Assembly (NCBI RefSeq): GCF_900143085.1
Contig: NZ_FRCZ01000001.1
Span: 930,001-994,000 of the forward strand
Direction: 5' to 3'
Origin: Gracilibacillus kekensis
Lineage (GTDB): Bacteria; Bacillota; Bacilli; Bacillales; Amphibacillaceae
Length of the DNA: 64,000 bases
The position numbers and the translations under genes were made by a program. Under the pieces are notes generated by a model, which was given only the letters and a program-made list of their open reading frames with translations, did no database searches and was not told where the DNA came from. Every line of letters begins with the position of its first letter. The stretch's first letter is position 1. Shown here piece after piece: positions 56,525-64,000 of this stretch.

Positions 56525-56602
56525 CAACTGCCTCCTCTTCAAAATGGATTCATATATTATATTTACGTTATCACAACAAATAAACTTTATCCATGAACAT
56601 CA

Positions 56603-56638
56603 AAAGAAAAAAGCTATTCCCCAAGAGGAAATAGCTTA
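56603..56638 (-). terminator. Terminator of the fruRKA operon
   Basis: Minus strand: AAGCTATT, loop with partial CCTC/GGGG pairing, AATAGCTT, then TTTTCTTTT. It lies a few bases past the fruA stop. Confidence 0.8.
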
Positions 56639-56643
56639 ATCTA

Positions 56644-58512
56644 TTATTTCTTATCAATTGGTTTCTTCCAAAACCCAATCATTAGAGCAGATATGATCGC
56701 ACCGATTAGGATGGCGATAATATACATCAACCAGCTTCCTTCTACCGTTGGAATAACAAAGATTCCGCCATGTGGAGCTGGTAAACCGACTCCAAATAAT
56801 AATGCTAAACCACCTGCTACCGATGAACCAACAATAATGGAAGGAATAACCCTGCCTGGATCTGCTGCGGCAAACGGTATCGCACCTTCTGTAATAAAGA
56901 AGGAACCTAAGGCATAATTGGTTTTACCTGCATCTTGCTCTTCTTTAGTAAATTTGTTACGGAAGAAAGTGGTTGCAAGTGCTAATGCTAATGGTGGCAC
57001 CATACCACCTGCCATAACAGCTGCATGCGGTCCTAAATTACCTGCTTCGATCATCGCAATTCCAAAGGTAAATGCTGTTTTATTGATAGGACCACCCATA
57101 TCAACTGCCATCATTCCACCTAAAATCAGACCTAACAATAGCGCGTTAGCACCTGTCAATCCACCTAACCATGATTCTAATCCTGACATAATATTGGCAA
57201 TTGGTTCAATAATGATAAACATGATAAGACCGGTAACAAATATATTAATAACGGGATAAAATAAAATTGTTTTAATACCATCAAAAGACTTTGGCATACC
57301 TGTTAACAGCTTTTTCACACCTACAGCTACATAGCCACCTAAGAAACCTGCAATTAAACCACCAAGAAAACCTGCTCCACCTGTCGATGCCATAAAACCA
57401 CCGATCATTGCCGGGGCAAAACCTGGCCGATCAGCGATACTCATACCGATGAAACCTGCTAAAACAGCAACCATTAATCCAAAACCATAATCCCCACCGA
57501 TTTCTTTTAGAGCGGCCGCAAATGCATTATACTGTTCATGATCAGGTTCTGCCGAATGAATACCAAAAAAGAATGAGATTGCAATTAACACACCGCCACC
57601 GACAACAAATGGAAGCATGTTTGATACACCATTCATTAAGTGTTTATAAAAACCAGTTCTTTCACCGCTTGAACTGGAACTGCCACTCCCATCACCTTCA
57701 TAAACCGGGGTATCTCCACTTAATGCGGTATTAATAAGTTCTTCTGGCTTGCGAATTCCGTCTGTGACACCTCTTCTTAATACTTGTTTTCCATCAAACC
57801 GATCCATCTCTACTTTAGTGTCAGCGGCAATGATAATGGCCTTAGCATTGGCGATATCAGCATCTGTCAGTCTATTCTTGACACCATCTGAGCCATTTGT
57901 TTCTACCTTTATCGAGACACCCAACTCTTTTGCTTTATCTTTTAAGGCATCTGCTGCCATATAGGTATGCGCAATACCAGTGGGACAACCAGTTACTGCA
58001 AGAATTTCTGGTCCAGATGATAGGTGACTTGCTTCTGTTTCCTCTTTTCCTAACTTTTCTTCCTCTTTTTCATCGATAATACGTACTATTTGCTCCTCGG
58101 TATCCGCTTCCATTAATTGGTTACGGAAATCTTCATCAATAAGCAATGTTGATAATCTAGATAAGGTTTGTAAATGGTCATAGTTCGCACCTTCACTCGC
58201 TGCAATCATGAAAAAGAGATGTGCCGGTTTACCGTCTAACGAGTCATAATCCAAACCTGATTTTGACCTTGCAAAGGCAATCGCCGGGGTGGATACTGCA
58301 TTTGTTTTTGCATGGGGAATGGCTACATTATCTCCGACTCCTGTACTACTTTGATTTTCTCTATCCCAAATTGCTTGAACAAATTGTTGTTGGTCATTTA
58401 AATAATTCCCTTTAGCCAATTGGTCTGCCATTTCTTCAATAATCGCTTCTTTTGACTGGGACTTCACGTCTAATAACATAATGTCTTTTCGCAAAAGCTC
58501 TGTTATTTTCAT
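56644..58512 (-). CDS. fruA: Fructose PTS transporter, fused IIABC
   Basis: 622 aa from the ATG at 58512 (AAAGGATG upstream); a longer frame begins at 58551. Domain order: IIA (1-150, phospho-His H67 in NVAIPHAKT), IIB (about 168-265, phospho-Cys C176 in VTGCPTGIAHTYMAAD) and IIC (about 290-620, eight or more helices, with GGLIAGFLGGYVAVGVKKLL and ITEGAIPFAAADP). It imports fructose as fructose 1-phosphate, the substrate of FruK. Last gene of fruR-fruK-fruA. Confidence 0.96.
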   Translation of the reverse strand: MKITELLRKDIMLLDVKSQSKEAIIEEMADQLAKGNYLNDQQQFVQAIWDRENQSSTGVGDNVAIPHAKTNAVSTPAIAFARSKSGLDYDSLDGKPAHLFFMIAASEGANYDHLQTLSRLSTLLIDEDFRNQLMEADTEEQIVRIIDEKEEEKLGKEETEASHLSSGPEILAVTGCPTGIAHTYMAADALKDKAKELGVSIKVETNGSDGVKNRLTDADIANAKAIIIAADTKVEMDRFDGKQVLRRGVTDGIRKPEELINTALSGDTPVYEGDGSGSSSSSGERTGFYKHLMNGVSNMLPFVVGGGVLIAISFFFGIHSAEPDHEQYNAFAAALKEIGGDYGFGLMVAVLAGFIGMSIADRPGFAPAMIGGFMASTGGAGFLGGLIAGFLGGYVAVGVKKLLTGMPKSFDGIKTILFYPVINIFVTGLIMFIIIEPIANIMSGLESWLGGLTGANALLLGLILGGMMAVDMGGPINKTAFTFGIAMIEAGNLGPHAAVMAGGMVPPLALALATTFFRNKFTKEEQDAGKTNYALGSFFITEGAIPFAAADPGRVIPSIIVGSSVAGGLALLFGVGLPAPHGGIFVIPTVEGSWLMYIIAILIGAIISALMIGFWKKPIDKK

Positions 58513-58564
58513 TCTCTTCATCCTTTCTAGTATGTTTAAATTGAAATGCACGTTTCTATGAAGA

Positions 58565-59485
58565 CTACTCTACTTTTTGCACGACCACTTGCGGCAGTAG
58601 TGCCTCTACTTCTGCTTTCGTGCATAACGTTTTCGAAAAGGCGGTTGCACTTCCTGCAGCTACTGCAAATTGTGCCGCTTCACGTGCATTATTTGTTTCT
58701 TGCCATTTATATATAAATCCAGCTACGGCAGAATCGCCTGCCCCAACCGAATGAACAGCATGTCCTTCAGGTGCACTCAATTTGAAAACACCAGCACTTC
58801 CGACATAGATCGCACCGTCTTTCGCCATCGATACTAATACATGCTCGATTTGTTGCTCTGTATGAAGACGTTTCGCTAATGAAATAATGTCCTCGTCATT
58901 AATAATTTCTTCATCAAATAAATCTGCTAATTCATGATGGTTCGGTTTAATAAAAGCTGGACTCGCTTGTATTGCTTCAGTCAGTGGTGCACCACTTGTA
59001 TCTAAAATAGTCGGAACACCTTTTTCATTTAGCATTGCTACCATTTCCCGATAAGCACTATTGGAAAGTGATTGAGGTAAACTGCCAGCTAAAACAACGA
59101 TATCATCGCTCGATAACCCTTTTAATTGGTCTAACAATTCCTGATAATGGTTGTCTTCAATAGTAGGAGAGACACCGTTCATTTCTGTTTCTTCAGCTTC
59201 TGATTTCATCTTTACATTTATTCTGGTATCTTCCTTTAATTCGACAAACTGATGATGAATGTTCTTACTTGTAAGATAGTCTGTAATAAACTTACCAGTG
59301 AATCCTCCAACAAACCCTAGAGCTGTCGATGATACACCGAAACGATCCAGGACACGGGATACATTAATTCCCTTACCTCCTGCTTCCTTATAATCGGCTT
59401 TGCTTCGGTTTACTTTACCAGCCTTGAAATTTCCCACCTGTACTACGTAATCGATTGCCGGGTTTAATGTGACGGTATAAATCAT
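58565..59485 (-). CDS. fruK: 1-phosphofructokinase
   Basis: 306 aa PfkB-family kinase. YTVTLNPAIDYVVQVGNF and KEAGGKGINVSRVLDRFG at the N-terminus, and the catalytic-Asp motif HSVGAGDSAVAGFIYKW near residue 250, fit FruK. It phosphorylates fructose 1-phosphate to fructose 1,6-bisphosphate. It overlaps fruR by 4 bp, and fruA follows after about 50 bp. Tagatose-6-phosphate kinases are relatives, but the operon settles the assignment. Confidence 0.96.
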   Translation of the reverse strand: MIYTVTLNPAIDYVVQVGNFKAGKVNRSKADYKEAGGKGINVSRVLDRFGVSSTALGFVGGFTGKFITDYLTSKNIHHQFVELKEDTRINVKMKSEAEETEMNGVSPTIEDNHYQELLDQLKGLSSDDIVVLAGSLPQSLSNSAYREMVAMLNEKGVPTILDTSGAPLTEAIQASPAFIKPNHHELADLFDEEIINDEDIISLAKRLHTEQQIEHVLVSMAKDGAIYVGSAGVFKLSAPEGHAVHSVGAGDSAVAGFIYKWQETNNAREAAQFAVAAGSATAFSKTLCTKAEVEALLPQVVVQKVE

Positions 59486-60240
59486 ACTTGAACCTCCTCT
59501 ACTGTTGATAATCTTTTAATTTGTTGGATTAGTTCATCTTCTATCCCTTCGGAAGTAATGATATGGACATCTGAAACATCTGCAACATTAGCAAAAGCTA
59601 TTTCGCCAAACTTCGAAGGATCTGCTAACACAAATTTGGACTGTGATTGCAGAAGTGCCCTTTGCTTGACACTACCTTCTTCTGGGTCTGGAGTTGTTAA
59701 GCCGTGTTGAGGATGTATACCATTAATCCCTAAAAAACATTTGTCAAAACGATACTCTTTAATCGCATCAACCGCCTTAGTCCCTACTAAAGCTGCCGTA
59801 CCTTTTTTGGCTTTACCTGCAATGACATATGTTTCAATACCGTATTCAATTAACAACTGGACATGGGGGATACCATTCGTGACGACAACTACTGCTTTAT
59901 CCTTCAGAAAAGGGATTAATTCTATCGTTGACGAACCTGCATCAAGGTATATAGTGTCACCATTTTCTACTAAATCTGCTGCCCTTTTGGCAATCGCGTT
60001 TTTGGCTTGCTGATTTTTGCTTGTTTTTTCTAATAAAGAAGGTTCATCTCGTTTCTTTTTTAGCAACGAAGCACCGCCATGCACTCGTTTAATCAATTGC
60101 TTCTTTTCTAGCTCTGTTAAATCTCTTCGAATGGTTGATTCTGATGCCTGTGTATCTTCACAGATTTTCTTTACCGTCATAATCTCCTTCTTTTTCAACA
60201 AAGATAAAATTTTCTCATGACGTTCTGCTGTTAACATCAT
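59482..60240 (-). CDS. fruR: DeoR-family fructose operon repressor
   Basis: 252 aa from MMLTAERHEKIL (60240), with GGGAGATG seven bases upstream. The N-terminal DeoR helix-turn-helix (KKEIMTVKKICEDTQASEST, then IRRDLTELEKKQLIKRVHGG) leads to a sugar-phosphate-sensing isomerase-like domain (NGDTIYLDAGSSTIELIPFL, KCFLGINGIHPQHGLTTPDP). It represses fruRKA until fructose 1-phosphate accumulates. Autoregulated first gene of its operon. Confidence 0.94.
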   Translation of the reverse strand: MMLTAERHEKILSLLKKKEIMTVKKICEDTQASESTIRRDLTELEKKQLIKRVHGGASLLKKKRDEPSLLEKTSKNQQAKNAIAKRAADLVENGDTIYLDAGSSTIELIPFLKDKAVVVVTNGIPHVQLLIEYGIETYVIAGKAKKGTAALVGTKAVDAIKEYRFDKCFLGINGIHPQHGLTTPDPEEGSVKQRALLQSQSKFVLADPSKFGEIAFANVADVSDVHIITSEGIEDELIQQIKRLSTVEEVQV

Positions 60241-60262
60241 TTTCATCTCCCTACGCCCAACT

Positions 60263-60276
60263 TTAAATCGCTTACA
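60263..60276 (-). promoter_or_regulatory. cre-like site of the fru operon
   Basis: On the minus strand TGTAAGCGATTTAA fits TGWAANCGNTNWCA with one mismatch. It lies over the predicted transcription start and 22 bp before the fruR start codon, suggesting CcpA control. Confidence 0.6.
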
Positions 60277-60279
60277 AAT

Positions 60280-60308
60280 AGTATACAATCACTTTCGGTC
60301 ACTGTCAA
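60280..60308 (-). promoter_or_regulatory. Sigma-A promoter of fruRKA
   Basis: Minus strand: -35 TTGACA (60308-60303), a 17-bp spacer and -10 TATACT (60285-60280). The spacer contains a direct repeat GTGACCGAAAGTGA, a candidate FruR operator of the kind DeoR proteins use. Confidence 0.8.
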
Positions 60309-60402
60309 TCATGTTCACTCAAAAACAACCAAACTTGATCACCATCTACTAAAATAGAGTATGTTATCATAGGTACATGACCTGATGAAAGAAGGACAAC
60401 AT

Positions 60403-61755
60403 ATGAAGCACACGATTTGGTTTTTCTCTTTTGTTTTTTTGTTACATATTATTTCTGTATTTTTTCCGAATCAATTACTTTCATACGCTTTAGGATTTTT
60501 TGCACTGCTCATGCTTATGATAAGCTTTCGCCGTGCATCGAAATTATTTCAAATTTTAGGAACAGGTTTTATCACCATTGGAATCATCTTGTTTTTCTCT
60601 ACAAATCTAATCTGGGTAGATGTTATTCCATTGTTAGGTGGGAATTTATCTTTATTAGCCCTGCTCGCTGTCTTGCCATGGATGAATAGTGTGGTGGCTG
60701 CAGGACGCTTTGATAAGCTGATGCAGCATCTACTGCAAGGAAATGTCGAACATTTAGGGCAGCTCTATCAAAGAAGTACCACAGCTATGATGTCTTTAAC
60801 TGCCTTTTTAAACGTATCCTCCGCCACTATTGCTCAGGATGTTCTGGTTGATAACCTTAAACCTTTCAAAAAAAATATAGCTAATAAATTTATTATGATG
60901 GCTACTTTAAGAGGTTATTCTCTAGCTTTACCTTGGAGTCCTCTGGAAGTATTATTAGCAATGGCAATTTTTATAACAGGGGTTAATTACGCAGCTCTAC
61001 TACCATGGATGATCTTCATTACTATTCTTATGTATGTACTTGATAGTTTGTGGGGACGCTGGTTTTTTCGTAAATATGACTATCCGTCTCTAGAAGCTAA
61101 ACCTAAACGTAAGCAACACGATCAAAAACGGTCAAAGATAATACAATTGTCGATTGCTTTAAGCTCCTTTCTTGCTTTGGTAATTTTACTAGGCAATCTG
61201 TTTAATATCGATTTTATCCTGATCGTCACATTGTTAGTATTTCCTTTTGCATGTGTTTGGGCATTAGTCATGAAACGTTGGAAAAGCTTTTGGGTGATAG
61301 GTACTACTCGTTGGAAGCATAGCATGAATAATATGCACAATTTTATCGTTTTATTTGTTACGCTAGCCCTTTTCACCAATACATTAAATGAATCTCCTGC
61401 ATTAATGATCGTCCAAGAGCCAATCGTTACGTTTAAGGATTATCCGATCGTTATTTTAATTATGATTCAATTATTATTTGTATTCTTAAGTATGTTTGGC
61501 GTCCATCCTGTTGCGACAATAGGGATATTAAGTGGGATAAGCACTTTGTTAATGGATGTTTTAAGTCCGATGAGTCTTGCGGTGATTTTAATTATTGGAG
61601 GGGTATCAACGGTTCCTATTGGTACGTATGGACTTGTCGTTACGATCATTTCCATGAGTTTAAAGCAGAGTCCATACTATATTACTTACTATAATTTGAT
61701 CTATTCTTTTGTCTTTGGTTGGATTGGGATTTTATTAGCTTATTTATTAATATGA
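60403..61755 (+). CDS. Polytopic membrane protein, possible IT-superfamily transporter
   Basis: 450 aa from the ATG at 60403 (AGAAGGACAACAT upstream); an upstream in-frame ATG has no site. About 11-12 helices with a basic cytoplasmic loop near residue 225 (EAKPKRKQHDQKRSK). ATIAQDVLVDNLKPFKKNIA and GVHPVATIGILSGISTLLMD resemble the paired re-entrant regions of ion-transporter-superfamily carriers (DcuC/ArsB/SLC13-like). I do not recognise a specific family. It stands alone between fruR and a terminator, so context gives no substrate. Confidence 0.6.
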   Translation: MKHTIWFFSFVFLLHIISVFFPNQLLSYALGFFALLMLMISFRRASKLFQILGTGFITIGIILFFSTNLIWVDVIPLLGGNLSLLALLAVLPWMNSVVAAGRFDKLMQHLLQGNVEHLGQLYQRSTTAMMSLTAFLNVSSATIAQDVLVDNLKPFKKNIANKFIMMATLRGYSLALPWSPLEVLLAMAIFITGVNYAALLPWMIFITILMYVLDSLWGRWFFRKYDYPSLEAKPKRKQHDQKRSKIIQLSIALSSFLALVILLGNLFNIDFILIVTLLVFPFACVWALVMKRWKSFWVIGTTRWKHSMNNMHNFIVLFVTLALFTNTLNESPALMIVQEPIVTFKDYPIVILIMIQLLFVFLSMFGVHPVATIGILSGISTLLMDVLSPMSLAVILIIGGVSTVPIGTYGLVVTIISMSLKQSPYYITYYNLIYSFVFGWIGILLAYLLI

Positions 61756-61764
61756 AAAAGCAAT

Positions 61765-61810
61765 CAGCAGACCGCTTTAAGAATTATCCCACAGCGGTCT
61801 GCCTTTATTA
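61765..61810 (+). terminator. Terminator of the membrane-protein gene
   Basis: GCAGACCGCT pairs with AGCGGTCTGC, then CTTTATT. It also serves the convergent gene at 61808. Confidence 0.75.
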
Positions 61811-62341
61811 TCCTATCGATCGACTATACTCTAATAGTAAGGCGAATTCTATTGCTTGAATTTGTCTTAACTTTTCCGCCTTTTCACTCTGTTCATTGTT
61901 CTGCGATACTTCTTCTTCCACCAAATCAATAAATAGATTCGGATTCCAACTGCCCCAGGCCTTAATTTCTGGTAAAAGTTTTATTGCCTCTTGATATAGC
62001 GAGGAATAAACCTCATGTTCTCCTACGTTTGAAAACCAATATTTAGCGTTTCCATAATCTGCTTCCTGTCGGTGCATAATGCCATGCCAGTAGCTTCCGA
62101 CAGGTTCTTTTATGGATTGTGATATAGTATGCGATCCATATAAATCATCATTCCACAATAATAAACCAGCTCTAGTAGCACTTACTGCCAGAGACGAAGG
62201 GTTGTTTGTTCCTGTTACATCTTGTTCTGTTAAATTCATTATTTCCTGGCTCAATTGATCATCCCATATATTCTCTGGCTTTAATGGTGGTAATGGTTGA
62301 CGATTTGTAAAGGTTTGGACTAGTTCTTCGTATTTGCTCAT
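61808..62341 (-). CDS. Conserved hypothetical protein
   Basis: 177 aa, ATG with AGAGGAGGAATAAAA. The conserved-looking core is SYWHGIMHRQEADYGNAKYW, followed by FSNVGEHEVYSSLYQEAI. It contains His, Glu and Trp residues that could form a small-molecule or metal site. I know this motif only from uncharacterised proteins. No signal peptide or membrane helix. It is divergent from queF. Function unknown. Confidence 0.65.
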   Translation of the reverse strand: MSKYEELVQTFTNRQPLPPLKPENIWDDQLSQEIMNLTEQDVTGTNNPSSLAVSATRAGLLLWNDDLYGSHTISQSIKEPVGSYWHGIMHRQEADYGNAKYWFSNVGEHEVYSSLYQEAIKLLPEIKAWGSWNPNLFIDLVEEEVSQNNEQSEKAEKLRQIQAIEFALLLEYSRSIG

Positions 62342-62592
62342 TTTTATTCCTCCTCTGGATAAGTCATTCTATTCTAAGTGTACCGAAACACAGCTCTTAC
62401 AAACAAATAAAACGCTTTCTTTTTATTAATAAATATATGCTTTGTATTAGCTCACCACTATTTAACCTAATTTATCTCACTTATTGAATGTATTCCTATA
62501 ATGATCCTTCCATCGTGAAGCTTCTTAAGTATATAAGACTCCTCCCAACAACCTTGCTCCAAAAGTTTATTGTTTGTTATAATAAGATTTCA

Positions 62593-62633
62593 AAGCAGTT
62601 CGCGACCATCCTGCTTTATCAAAACTAGGAGGA
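62593..62633 (+). ncRNA. preQ1-I riboswitch (translational type)
   Basis: AGCAG, a loop TTCGCGACCATC, CTGCT, then TTATCAAAACTAGGAGG: the compact hairpin plus A-rich pseudoknot tail of class I preQ1 riboswitches. The AAAACTAGGAGG tail is also the queF ribosome site, so preQ1 binding would hide it and shut translation. No T-run follows, so control is translational. Confidence 0.88.
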
Positions 62634-62641
62634 ATCTAACT

Positions 62642-63049
62642 ATGGCTGAGAATTATTACTTACCACGCTCAGGGCCAATGCCGCGTCCGGAAAATGTTGA
62701 GCAAGGTAGAGAAGTATTAAAACAAGAGGCTTTTGATGCACCAAATGTTCAAAACATTTCGTTTCGTGCCCAAGAGTTCACGGCGGTTTGCCCTAAAACT
62801 GGACAGCCCGATTTTGGAACCGTCGAAATTTCTTATACACCACGTCACAAATGCATCGAATCAAAGTCATTAAAGTTTTATTTGTGGTCTTATCGTGATC
62901 ATGGTGCTTTTTGTGAATCACTGGCAGCACAAATTGCCGATGATATCATGTGGGCAATTGAGGCAGCTACAGTCAAGGTAGTAGTTCATCAAACGACCCG
63001 AGGTGGCATTGAATTAACAACAGAAGCCATAAGAGAATATTCGAGTTAA
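62642..63049 (+). CDS. queF: NADPH-dependent preQ0 reductase (7-cyano-7-deazaguanine reductase)
   Basis: 135 aa from ATG 62642 behind AGGAGG. Unimodular tunnelling-fold QueF: the catalytic cysteine is in FTAVCPKTGQPDFG (C50, with D57), the family block IESKSLKFYLWSYRDHGAFC follows, and QTTRGGIELTTE is near the C-terminus. It reduces the nitrile of preQ0 to preQ1 in queuosine biosynthesis. The preQ1-I riboswitch overlapping its ribosome site gives product feedback. queCDE are not adjacent. Confidence 0.97.
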   Translation: MAENYYLPRSGPMPRPENVEQGREVLKQEAFDAPNVQNISFRAQEFTAVCPKTGQPDFGTVEISYTPRHKCIESKSLKFYLWSYRDHGAFCESLAAQIADDIMWAIEAATVKVVVHQTTRGGIELTTEAIREYSS

Positions 63050-63054
63050 TTACT

Positions 63055-63093
63055 TAGGCAAGCACATCCAATAAATTGTGCTTGCCTTTTTAA
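63055..63093 (+). terminator. queF terminator
   Basis: AGGCAAGCACA pairs with TGTGCTTGCCT across an 11-nt loop, followed by TTTTAAG. Confidence 0.8.
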
Positions 63094-63188
63094 GTAAGCT
63101 TTTTTCAGTTAATGAAGTCACAATAAATGAAAACTTTCCAGTTCATCTGTTACAGTTATACTATATTATTCTAATAGGAGCTGAACAA

Positions 63189-63662
63189 ATGTACCGCAAA
63201 ATAAAGGATTTTATATCTGACTGGGATAATGCAGCACAAGGAACGACAAAGGTTTTAGAATCACTGACAAACGAAAAATTGGATCAGGCTATTGTGGAAG
63301 GGCACAATACACTAGGATGGCTCGGATGGCATTTAGCCACATCTCCTGCTTTTTTTGCTAGTATTGTAGGACTAGAAGTTAAAGCTTCTGATCCCAAGAA
63401 AATTCCTGATAATGCCTCTACCATTGTAGATGCCTATAAAAAAATAGTTGAAGATATCCGCACAGCTGCTCAAAACCAATTGACGGATGAGAAATTAAAT
63501 GAAGAGATTAATAGCATGGGTATGACTACAACAAGGGGTGCGCTGCTTCGGACTTTACTTGATCATCAAACACACCACCGTGGTCAAATGACTGTATTAT
63601 TGCGCCAAGCAGGTTTAACGGTTCCAGGTGTGATGGGGCCAACTAAAGAAGAGGGCAAATAA
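63189..63662 (+). CDS. DinB/YfiT-family protein
   Basis: 157 aa from ATG 63189 with TAGGAG eight bases upstream. Four-helix DinB-like bundle with a three-histidine metal site: H48 in TLGWLGWHLA and H126/H130 in DHQTHHRGQM. The family contains thiol-S-transferases and proteins of unknown role; in Bacillus DinB is DNA-damage induced. No LexA box was seen. The dyad array lies just beyond its stop. Confidence 0.88.
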   Translation: MYRKIKDFISDWDNAAQGTTKVLESLTNEKLDQAIVEGHNTLGWLGWHLATSPAFFASIVGLEVKASDPKKIPDNASTIVDAYKKIVEDIRTAAQNQLTDEKLNEEINSMGMTTTRGALLRTLLDHQTHHRGQMTVLLRQAGLTVPGVMGPTKEEGK

Positions 63663-63718
63663 TTTTTATATCCACTAAATTGATAACTACCAAAGCCACA
63701 GTGTTAAAAAGTAGGTTT

Positions 63719-63836
63719 TCTTCACGGGATATAGTGTGCGCTTCACGGGATAAGTCACAATATCCTGCCAAGCATGTATTATCCCGTGAAGCGAAGGAGT
63801 TATCCCGTCAAGAGCAGGTAATATCCCGCGAAGCAC
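63719..63836. repeat. Dyad array of 21-bp units, locus 3
   Basis: Inverted units with CTTCACGGGATA end at 63731 and 63752. Direct units TATCCTGCCAAG, TATCCCGTGAAG, TATCCCGTCAAG and TATCCCGCGAAG start at 63761, 63780, 63801 and 63822. The steps are 21, then 9 across the centre, then 19, 21 and 21. Same unit and centre spacing as at 10471-10605. Confidence 0.85.
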
Positions 63837-63837
63837 A

Positions 63838-63869
63838 AAAGACTGACATTAGACGTCAGCCTTTTACTA
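63838..63869. terminator. Terminator of serC
   Basis: GACTGACATTAGACGTCAGCC forms a hairpin (CTGAC with GTCAG plus neighbours) with T-runs on both flanks, directly after the serC stop. Confidence 0.7.
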
Positions 63870-64000
63870 TTATTTATGTTGCTTCTCGAATTTCTGCATA
63901 AAGTTAATCAAATCCTCTACCCCTTCTACAGGCATTGCATTATAAATGCTTGCACGCATACCACCTACAGAGCGATGGCCTTTTAATGTTTCCAATCCTT
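63870..64000 (-). CDS. serC: Phosphoserine aminotransferase, C-terminal fragment
   Basis: The last 43 codons of a minus-strand gene cut by the right edge. The tail [20 protein letters not shown] followed by [18 protein letters not shown] is the diagnostic C-terminus of SerC (class V PLP aminotransferase), ending EKQHK and TAA at 63870. It converts 3-phosphohydroxypyruvate to phosphoserine in serine synthesis. Only the end is visible, but this segment is highly conserved. Confidence 0.93.
   Translation of the reverse strand, partial: GLETLKGHRSVGGMRASIYNAMPVEGVEDLINFMQKFEKQHK

Noticed and set aside
63680-63901. An open frame of 73 codons after the DinB-like gene
   Set aside because: It is read through the 21-bp dyad array and into the antisense of serC; repeat-derived and without a ribosome site.

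Overview
This window is a low-GC, Gram-positive chromosome segment. Gene content and gene order (arabinose genes under AraR operators, argCJBD, tnrA, alaRT, an S-box cysH operon, fruRKA, an lnrJKLMN-like locus) point to the Bacillaceae. A halophilic or alkaliphilic relative of Gracilibacillus, Oceanobacillus or Virgibacillus is my inference only. No rRNA, tRNA, phage, transposase gene or CRISPR array was seen.

Layout. 1-9.1 kb: L-arabinose/arabinan block, all on the minus strand: a truncated sugar ABC permease, two GH51 arabinofuranosidases, two paralogous AraR repressors, araA and araD. AraR-like boxes, cre-like sites and good sigma-A promoters can be read directly. No araB is present in the window. 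A GH43 arabinosidase at 30-31 kb has its own AraR-like box and probably belongs to the same regulon. 9.5-16 kb: a permuted papain-fold hydrolase, purU and the arginine operon argC-J-B-D. 16-24.4 kb: a 52-aa SinI-like protein behind a structured leader, a two-component system, an FAH-family enzyme, an amino-acid ABC importer, an AEC carrier and an MFS transporter. 24.6-36.2 kb: a CAP-domain lipoprotein, Gfo/Idh oxidoreductase, MATE exporter, glycosyltransferase, an FbpA-like small protein, tnrA, a HesB-like protein, GH43, alaT/alaR, a methyltransferase-zincin pair and small proteins.

36.4-49.4 kb: UMF1-type MFS, glutamate dehydrogenase, photolyase, an LnrJKLMN-like sensor/ABC-2 exporter locus, aldo/keto reductase, HxlR regulator and an RsbR-like STAS protein. 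49.5-56 kb: SAM-I riboswitch followed by cysH-cysJ-cysI-sat-cysC (assimilatory sulfate reduction). 56-60.3 kb: a DUF1232 protein and the fructose operon fruR-fruK-fruA with a readable promoter and cre. 60.4-64 kb: a membrane protein, a hypothetical protein, queF behind a translational preQ1-I riboswitch, a DinB-family protein and the end of serC.

Between the genes lie three dispersed repeat systems. (1) A palindromic element of about 250-300 bp, with four copies and at least two decayed remnants. (2) Dyad-symmetric arrays of a motif like TTATCCCGTGAAG at strict 21-bp periodicity, at three loci. (3) A recurrent terminator hairpin with the stem ATCCAAACGAT, at four loci. These repeats, the structured region before the SinI-like gene and the paired AraR proteins are the least conventional content of the window.
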